A stretch of DNA of 64,000 nucleotides from Paenibacillus oralis (GTDB lineage: Bacteria > Bacillota > Bacilli > Paenibacillales > Paenibacillaceae). A model generated the notes under the pieces. That model was not told where the DNA came from. It made no database searches and saw only the letters and a list, made by a program, of their open reading frames with translations. This document shows positions 57,526 to 64,000 of this stretch, in pieces; the first letter of the stretch is position 1; each line of letters begins with the position of its first letter. The position numbers were made by a program, and so were the translations under genes. Location of the stretch: contig NZ_RRCN01000001.1 in the NCBI RefSeq assembly GCF_003863965.1, positions 3,864,304 to 3,928,303 on the forward strand. Reading direction: 5' to 3'.

Positions 57526-58041
57526 TTGAAAAAGGGAATTTTAAGTGTTCTTCTACTTCTATTAAGTGCTTTACTAGGATTCGGCAGTTTTTTCTTGGTG
57601 GTCAATGTTATCTTCTCAAGTAGCAATACTTTAGTATCGGGAAGAAACACAACTGTATTTTTCAAAAATTTGCTTTTCTTAGTTATGATTCTTGTAGGTT
57701 ACGGCCTTCTATTGATGTGGGTTAAGAAAAAAAGAAGTTTTTTAATTATATTGCTTAACGTTGCGTTGTTCTTTACTTTATTATTTTCTGCTGCCCCGTT
57801 ATCGCTAAAGATATCAAGTTTGCAGATGGATGATGTGCCTGCTCCTAATCTTGAGGAAAGGCTTAGAATTTATGATGAAGTAAAAGAAAAAATAATAGTT
57901 TCTAAGCTCCCATATGAATTGAATGTAGTTGAAAGTGAGGAGTACAACAAGGCCGATAAATACAAGATTTCCATAGTACTTATAAACAAGCGAGCACAGT
58001 TGGAATTCAAAGCACAAATGTTTGGTCTGATAAGAGTTTAG
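57526..58041 (+). CDS. AT-rich hypothetical membrane protein
   Basis: Family not recognised. The 171-residue product has three hydrophobic helices (about 5-30, 47-64 and 70-90) and a soluble C-terminal tail of about 80 residues with many charged groups (PNLEERLRIYDEVKEKIIV). The tail resembles a small extracellular or cytosolic alpha/beta unit. The start is TTG 57526 after GGGGAG. The base composition is clearly more AT-rich than the neighbours, and it sits between two insertion elements, so it was probably acquired by transfer. Confidence 0.65.
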   Translation: MKKGILSVLLLLLSALLGFGSFFLVVNVIFSSSNTLVSGRNTTVFFKNLLFLVMILVGYGLLLMWVKKKRSFLIILLNVALFFTLLFSAAPLSLKISSLQMDDVPAPNLEERLRIYDEVKEKIIVSKLPYELNVVESEEYNKADKYKISIVLINKRAQLEFKAQMFGLIRV

Positions 58042-58210
58042 TGGAAATTGGTGACACTTCGATAATTCATTACAGTTTTACCGATAAGCCTCATAGGGTA
58101 TCGTCCCCATAAAATAGAGGAATTTTAGGGTCTTATTTCCGAATTTGAGCCTATTCATCACCAATAGGGGAACTTTTGGGTCTTAATTTTCGATGAACAG
58201 GTCGAAAAGC

Positions 58211-59682
58211 GGATGGCGTAAAATAAGTTGTGTAAGGACAGGTTAGTCTATCAAACGACAAAAAAGTAGGGTATGCTTGGGATTGCGAAGTCACCAAGGA
58301 GGAACCCTACTCAATGACAACTATACAACAAAACTCGTTCACAGAACAACTCGAAAATACAATGCAAAGTTTTCTAAAAGAAAAAATTGAAACTCTTTTA
58401 AAGGAGGAAATTAAAAATTACTTACAAGTAGAGCACCCGGAAGTGGCAAACAGCCGCAACGGATATTACAGCAGGAACTGGGAAACCCGACACGGGGTGA
58501 TTCCGGATCTGCAAGTGCCGCGGGATCGCCAAGGCGACTTTCAGACGGAACTGTTCGCGCCCTACCAGCGGCGGGAAGCTTGGCTAGAGGACACGGTCAT
58601 TCACATGTACAAGGGCGGGATGAGCACAAGAGACATCGCCGCCTTCATTGAAAAAATGTTTGGCGCCCAGTACTCGCCGACGACCGTGAGCAACATCACG
58701 AGCACGGTGCTGGAAGACGTTGCGGCCTGGCAGGCTCGACCGCTGGCCAAGCGTTATGCGGTCATCTATCTGGACGGGATGTACGTGAAGCTCAAGCGTC
58801 AGTCCGTCGCCAGCGAAGTCATTTATATTGCCATGGGTGTCGATGAGGCCGGACACCGTGAGATCCTTAGCTTCAGCCTTGGCGGCAAAGAAAGCGCCAA
58901 CGGGTGGAGGGATGTCCTGCGAGACCTCTACAAACGTGGCGTGCACGAGGTGCTGCTGGGCGTATTCGATGGCTTAGCGGGACTGGAGGAGGCCTTCCGG
59001 GAAACGTATCCGCAGGCCGGCGTCCAGCGTTGCGTCACTCATAAAATGCGCAATACGCTACCGAAAATCCGTGATAAGGACAAAGCGGATTTCGTGACGG
59101 ACATGAAGACGATTTACAGTGCCATGGATCGCGATGTCGCCATGGCCAATTTCGACCTCGTGCAAGCCAAGTGGGGCAAGATCTATCCGAAGGAGCTCGC
59201 GTCGTGGGAGAACGAGTTACCGGTCCTCCTTCGCTTTTACGATTTCCCAACGATGATCCACTATGCCATTTACACCTCGAACCCCATCGAGCGAACAAAC
59301 AAGGAAATCCGCAAGCGGCTGCGGCCCATGAACAGTTTGACGAACATGGATGCAGCGGAGAAAATTATTTATCTAGAGGCCCTCTCCTATAACGAACGCT
59401 GGAGCAGCCGGGTGTTGCGTGGATTCGCGGATGCAAAAACCCAGCAAGCGCTCAAAAAAATGTTTGACGAAAAATATCCCCAGGCCTGAGCCGATGCAGT
59501 CGCGTTAGCCAGGTGTGGCACACAAAGCATAGATAACAAGGACACTTTGACAACTGGAAATAAAAAGGAAATTTTTCAGGGGGGATCCCCCCTGAAGCTT
59601 GAAAACCAATGATATCCATTGCCCCAATGGATACCCTACTTCGAACCCTAAAAGATAATTACACAAAACTCTTGACGCTACC
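58211..59682 (+). mobile_element. IS256-family insertion sequence, complete
   Basis: About 1,472 bp with one transposase gene. Imperfect terminal inverted repeats of 25 bp match at 19 positions (left GGATGGCGT...TTGTGTAA at 58211-58235, right end at 59659-59683). CGAAAAGCGG occurs at both edges (58203-58212 and 59683-59692); alignment with the empty site supports an 8-bp target duplication within it. A perfect 22-bp palindrome lies at 59575-59596, downstream of the transposase. Confidence 0.92.
58314..59489 (+). CDS. IS256-family (mutator-type) transposase
   Basis: A 391-residue DDE transposase that looks intact. The first Asp is in VIYLDGMYVKL near 151, the second in LGVFDGLAGLEEA near 219, and the Glu in TSNPIERTNKEIRKRLR near 329. 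QRCVTHKMRN near 243 is the CxxH mark of the family. The N-terminal half has the DNA-binding part (NYLQVEHPEVANSRNGYYSR). ATG 58314 follows AAGGAGG. The element sits inside a four-box repeat, and the insertion has not decayed. Confidence 0.95.
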   Translation: MTTIQQNSFTEQLENTMQSFLKEKIETLLKEEIKNYLQVEHPEVANSRNGYYSRNWETRHGVIPDLQVPRDRQGDFQTELFAPYQRREAWLEDTVIHMYKGGMSTRDIAAFIEKMFGAQYSPTTVSNITSTVLEDVAAWQARPLAKRYAVIYLDGMYVKLKRQSVASEVIYIAMGVDEAGHREILSFSLGGKESANGWRDVLRDLYKRGVHEVLLGVFDGLAGLEEAFRETYPQAGVQRCVTHKMRNTLPKIRDKDKADFVTDMKTIYSAMDRDVAMANFDLVQAKWGKIYPKELASWENELPVLLRFYDFPTMIHYAIYTSNPIERTNKEIRKRLRPMNSLTNMDAAEKIIYLEALSYNERWSSRVLRGFADAKTQQALKKMFDEKYPQA

Positions 59683-59892
59683 CGAAAAGCGGCCTTTCGC
59701 CACTAAATTGTGAAAATAGCGCCATAAAATTCCTCTATTTCACGTAAGATGGGGGATGTCGCTGAAATAGCGCCCTTTTTTTCCTTTATGCTGTCACCCG
59801 AGATCTTCAATAGACTAATTTTGCCGTTTTCTCAAGTCTTCACTTACCGTCATGCTAACGTTAGTTCCCCAACGCGAACCCTGGCCTACGCT

Positions 59893-61569
59893 TTATTCCC
59901 TGCCATGCTCCATCTGCGGAGTGACCGCTTGATACAGGGCGGTGTCCAGCTCTTGCGTATATTCGTCGCGTTGTTCCGGGGTCCAGCCGAGGGCGGAGGC
60001 CATAAATTCAATCACAGGCTGCTTCCATTCGTGCACCCACCGGATGTTGAAGAACAGCGCGCCCGTGCGGCGAATGAAGAAGTCCACCGGCTTGACGGTC
60101 ATTTCTTCGTCTAGGGCATACAGGAGCGGGACGAGCACTTCCGGCGGCAGTCCGCTTTGTTCCGCTGCTTCCCGCCGGCGCTCCGCGAGTTCGAAGATCC
60201 GGTCGACGTTGGAGCCGTAAAGATGCGCCCAGCGCTCGGCAAGTGCGGTATCCAAACCGCGGCGAACGCCTTCCTCGCTTTTTTGCCGAACAAATTGCGG
60301 AAATGCGTCGGAGCCGCCTACATGACCGCCGGAGATCGGCATGTTTTTCGTTTTCGCCGCTACGAACGCTATTCCTTCTTCCTGGCTTAATAGCCGCATG
60401 ACCAGATCGACGATCGTTTCGGCCATCTTGCGGTATCCGGTAAGCTTGCCGCCCGCAATCGTAATCAATCCCGATGGAGATTGCCAGATTTCATCCCGGC
60501 GGGAAATTTCGGAGGCGTTTTTCCCCTCCTCATAAATGAGCGGCCGCACGCCGGCCCAACTGGATTCAATGTCCGCCTCGGCAAGCTGAACCGTCGGAAA
60601 CATGTAACGAATCGCCGCCATAATATAATCGCGGTCTTCCTTCGTCATGACCGGCTGAACAGGATCGGCCTTGTAGAACGTGTCCGTTGTGCCTACGTAC
60701 GTCTTGCCGTTGCGCGGAATGGCGAAGACCATCCGGCCGTCCGGTGTATCGAAGTAAATCGCTTGCTTCAAGGGAAACTTCGACTGATCGATGACCAGAT
60801 GGACCCCTTTGGACAATTGGAGGTGCTTCCCGGTCTTGGACCCGTCTTTGCCGCGAAGCTCGTCGACCCAGGGGCCTGCGGCGTTGATGATTTTCTTAGC
60901 CCGGAACTCATACGCCGAGCCGTCCAATTGATCGACCACGCGCACGCCGGCGACCTTGTTGTTTTCATATAAAAAAGATTCGACTTTCATGTAATTCATG
61001 GCCTTTGCACCGTAGCGAACGGCTTCTTTCATGACTTCAATCGTCAAGCGGGCGTCATCCGTCCGGTATTCCACATAATAACCACCGCCCAGCAGCCCCT
61101 CCTGTTTCAGCAGCGGCTCGCGGGCCAGCGTCTCCTGCCGCGGCAGCATCCGGCGCCGTTCACTGCGCTTGACTCCGGCCAGGAAGTCGTAGACGCGCAG
61201 GCCGATGCCCGTGCTGAATTTGCCGAACGTGCCGCCGCGATGCAGGGGCAGCAGCATCCATTCCGGCGTTGTCACATGCGGGCCGTTCTCATAAACGATG
61301 GCGCGTTCTTTGCCGACCTCGGACACTGTTTTGACATCAAATTGCTTCAGGTAGCGAAGGCCGCCATGCACCAGCTTGGTTGAGCGGCTGGAGGTACCTG
61401 CGGCAAAGTCCTGCATTTCGAACAGCGCCGTGTGCAGCCCCCTCGTCGCCGCATCCAGGGCGATGCCGGCCCCGGTAATCCCTCCGCCGATCACAATGAT
61501 ATCCAGCGGCTGTTGCCTCATGGCTTCCACCATCGCTTTGCGGTTTGCTGCGGAAAATGTTACTGTCAT
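59893..61569 (-). CDS. glpD: Aerobic glycerol-3-phosphate dehydrogenase
   Basis: A 558-residue FAD enzyme on the inner membrane face that oxidises glycerol 3-phosphate to dihydroxyacetone phosphate and feeds electrons to quinone. The FAD-binding motif DIIVIGGGITGAGIALDA is near 20. SSRSTKLVHGGLRYL near 58, GPWVDELRGKDG near 260 and TIAGGKLTGYRKMAE near 385 are typical. ATG 61569 follows GAGGAGG at 8 bp; in-frame codons up to 61647 overlap the leader. The attenuator between glpK and glpD controls it. Confidence 0.95.
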   Translation of the reverse strand: MTVTFSAANRKAMVEAMRQQPLDIIVIGGGITGAGIALDAATRGLHTALFEMQDFAAGTSSRSTKLVHGGLRYLKQFDVKTVSEVGKERAIVYENGPHVTTPEWMLLPLHRGGTFGKFSTGIGLRVYDFLAGVKRSERRRMLPRQETLAREPLLKQEGLLGGGYYVEYRTDDARLTIEVMKEAVRYGAKAMNYMKVESFLYENNKVAGVRVVDQLDGSAYEFRAKKIINAAGPWVDELRGKDGSKTGKHLQLSKGVHLVIDQSKFPLKQAIYFDTPDGRMVFAIPRNGKTYVGTTDTFYKADPVQPVMTKEDRDYIMAAIRYMFPTVQLAEADIESSWAGVRPLIYEEGKNASEISRRDEIWQSPSGLITIAGGKLTGYRKMAETIVDLVMRLLSQEEGIAFVAAKTKNMPISGGHVGGSDAFPQFVRQKSEEGVRRGLDTALAERWAHLYGSNVDRIFELAERRREAAEQSGLPPEVLVPLLYALDEEMTVKPVDFFIRRTGALFFNIRWVHEWKQPVIEFMASALGWTPEQRDEYTQELDTALYQAVTPQMEHGRE

Positions 61570-61628
61570 CCCAATAACCTCCTCGTCGTAAAGACGGCAT
61601 AATAGTGCAACCTCTAATAGAAGTGAAC

Positions 61629-61679
61629 AAAAAAACCGCAATAACACTTCAGCTATGAGCTAAAGTGCAATTGCGGTTT
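61629..61679 (-). promoter_or_regulatory. glpD leader terminator/antiterminator (GlpP-type)
   Basis: On the minus strand AAACCGCAAT pairs with ATTGCGGTTT around inner CACTT/AAGTG arms, followed by T7. In B. subtilis such a leader is read through when GlpP binds it with glycerol 3-phosphate. It lies between glpK and glpD. Confidence 0.85.
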
Positions 61680-61739
61680 CAAGCTTCTCCAACCGAATTT
61701 AAATATTAACTTATTAAAAATTATAGCATATTTCCGGCC

Positions 61740-63245
<1,506 letters not shown>

Positions 63246-63282
63246 TTAAAATATTTGAGTATGATCGAGCAGATAACGACGC

Positions 63283-64000
63283 CTACATTGATACGCTGTA
63301 CTTGGTGCTTTTGCCGGAAATGTGCGCGATGCCGAAGATGACGGCCGCGATGCCCAGCACGATCCAAATGGCCGGGTCCGGTTTGCCCAAAAATACATTC
63401 TTGTAAAATAACGCCCCCAGCGCCCCGCCCAGCAGCGGCCCTACGACAGGGATCCAGGCGTACTGCCAGTTGGAGCCGCCTTTGCCTGCGATCGGCAGCA
63501 GCGCATGCGCAATTCTCGGCCCCAAGTCGCGCGCCGGATTGATTGCATACCCGGTCGTTCCGCCCAGCGACAAGCCGATGCTGACGATGAGAAAGCCGAC
63601 GATCAGCGGGTTCAGCCCATCCGTAAACTTGTTGGCGCCGATGGCCAAAATCCCGAGTACCAGGATGAACGTCCCGATCATTTCGCTCATCAAGTTGGAG
63701 AAAGGATGGTACACGGCCGGACCTGTTGCGAATACGCCCAACTTGGTGCCCGGATCTTCCGTCGCCTTCCAATGCGGCAAATAATGCAGATACACGATGA
63801 CGGCCCCGAGGATAGCCCCGAGCATTTGCGCCGCGATGTACGATGGGACGTCGGCCCAGGGGAAATTCCCGATCAGCGCCAGGCCCAAAGTGAGCGCCGG
63901 GTTGAGATGGGCGCCGCTGATCGAACCTACCGCATACGCCCCCATCGCGACCGCCAGCCCCCACCCCATCGTAATGACGATCCAACCCGAATTTGCCGCA
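63283..64000 (-). CDS. glpF: Glycerol facilitator, 5' end outside the window
   Basis: An aquaglyceroporin that lets glycerol diffuse across the membrane. The visible 239 residues run past the window edge (reading AANSGWIVITMGWGLAVAMG at the edge), so ATG 63969 is not the true start. The two half-helix motifs are SGAHLNPALTLG and GYAINPARDLGPR; the Asp after NPAR marks glycerol rather than water channels. Six membrane helices are expected, most of them present. It is the first gene of glpF-glpK-(leader)-glpD. Confidence 0.94.
   Translation of the reverse strand, partial: AANSGWIVITMGWGLAVAMGAYAVGSISGAHLNPALTLGLALIGNFPWADVPSYIAAQMLGAILGAVIVYLHYLPHWKATEDPGTKLGVFATGPAVYHPFSNLMSEMIGTFILVLGILAIGANKFTDGLNPLIVGFLIVSIGLSLGGTTGYAINPARDLGPRIAHALLPIAGKGGSNWQYAWIPVVGPLLGGALGALFYKNVFLGKPDPAIWIVLGIAAVIFGIAHISGKSTKYSVSM

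Larger units (their letters stand above)
58115..59788. repeat. Four-box palindromic element, subtype B, copy 4, split by IS256
   Basis: Boxes 1 and 2 start at 58115 and 58165; boxes 3 and 4 at 59717 and 59768. The IS256 element separates them. Removing 1,472 bp plus one 8-bp target repeat restores 194 bp, the length of the intact copy at 21475-21668. Confidence 0.9.

Overview
The window looks like chromosomal DNA of a Gram-positive endospore former close to Paenibacillus. GC content is moderate to high, most genes have strong AGGAGG-type ribosome sites, and several genes start with TTG or GTG. The gene content agrees: sporulation genes (prkA, yhbH, spoVR, cotJABC), suf genes in the order C-D-S-U-B, AbrB, GlnR boxes, and a GlpP-type leader before glpD. 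No rRNA, tRNA, CRISPR array or prophage was recognised.

Layout. 0-4 kb: a secreted CAP-domain protein, DAHP synthase (aroF) and a glutamine synthetase of the long GSI-beta type behind two GlnR boxes. 4.9-13.5 kb: a carbohydrate locus with a LacI-type regulator, an ABC importer lacking its own ATPase, a GH94 glycoside phosphorylase and a mutarotase-like protein. 14-18.5 kb: serC, trmL, an acetyltransferase, AbrB, a 34-residue membrane protein, and a phosphodiester-glycosidase-like protein with a coiled-coil partner. 18.7-27.2 kb: an aminotransferase-like protein without its PLP lysine, a DUF2161 nuclease-like protein, prkA, and convergent yhbH-spoVR. 27.4-35.1 kb: three small genes leading into narGHJI. 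35.2-44.5 kb: two DegV paralogs, DUF423, a hypothetical gene, dps and sufCDSUB. 44.9-53.4 kb: L,D-transpeptidase, two HD-GYP proteins (one with a broken metal site), a MoaD-MoaE fusion, a 5'-nucleotidase-like enzyme, uppP, yfkAB and a CorC/CNNM protein. 54-55.2 kb: cotJABC. 55.3-59.9 kb: an insertion-rich stretch with an IS1595-like gene, an AT-rich membrane gene and an intact IS256-family element. 59.9-64 kb: glpF-glpK-glpD on the minus strand; glpF runs off the window.

The genes fit respiration and carbon flexibility in a soil spore former. MoaDE and Nar supply and use molybdenum cofactor, Suf supplies Fe-S clusters for NarGH and the radical-SAM protein, and the GH94 locus and Glp genes feed carbon in.

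The most unusual feature is a family of long imperfect palindromes between genes, at least eleven copies in 64 kb. Each has four boxes of about 24 bp: two in one orientation, then two inverted, with a spacing of 50-51 bp within each half. Three sequence subtypes share this architecture. Four copies of one subtype are all exactly 183 bp between box ends. One copy is split by the IS256 element, and an intact near-identical copy 37 kb away serves as the empty site. I do not recognise this family.
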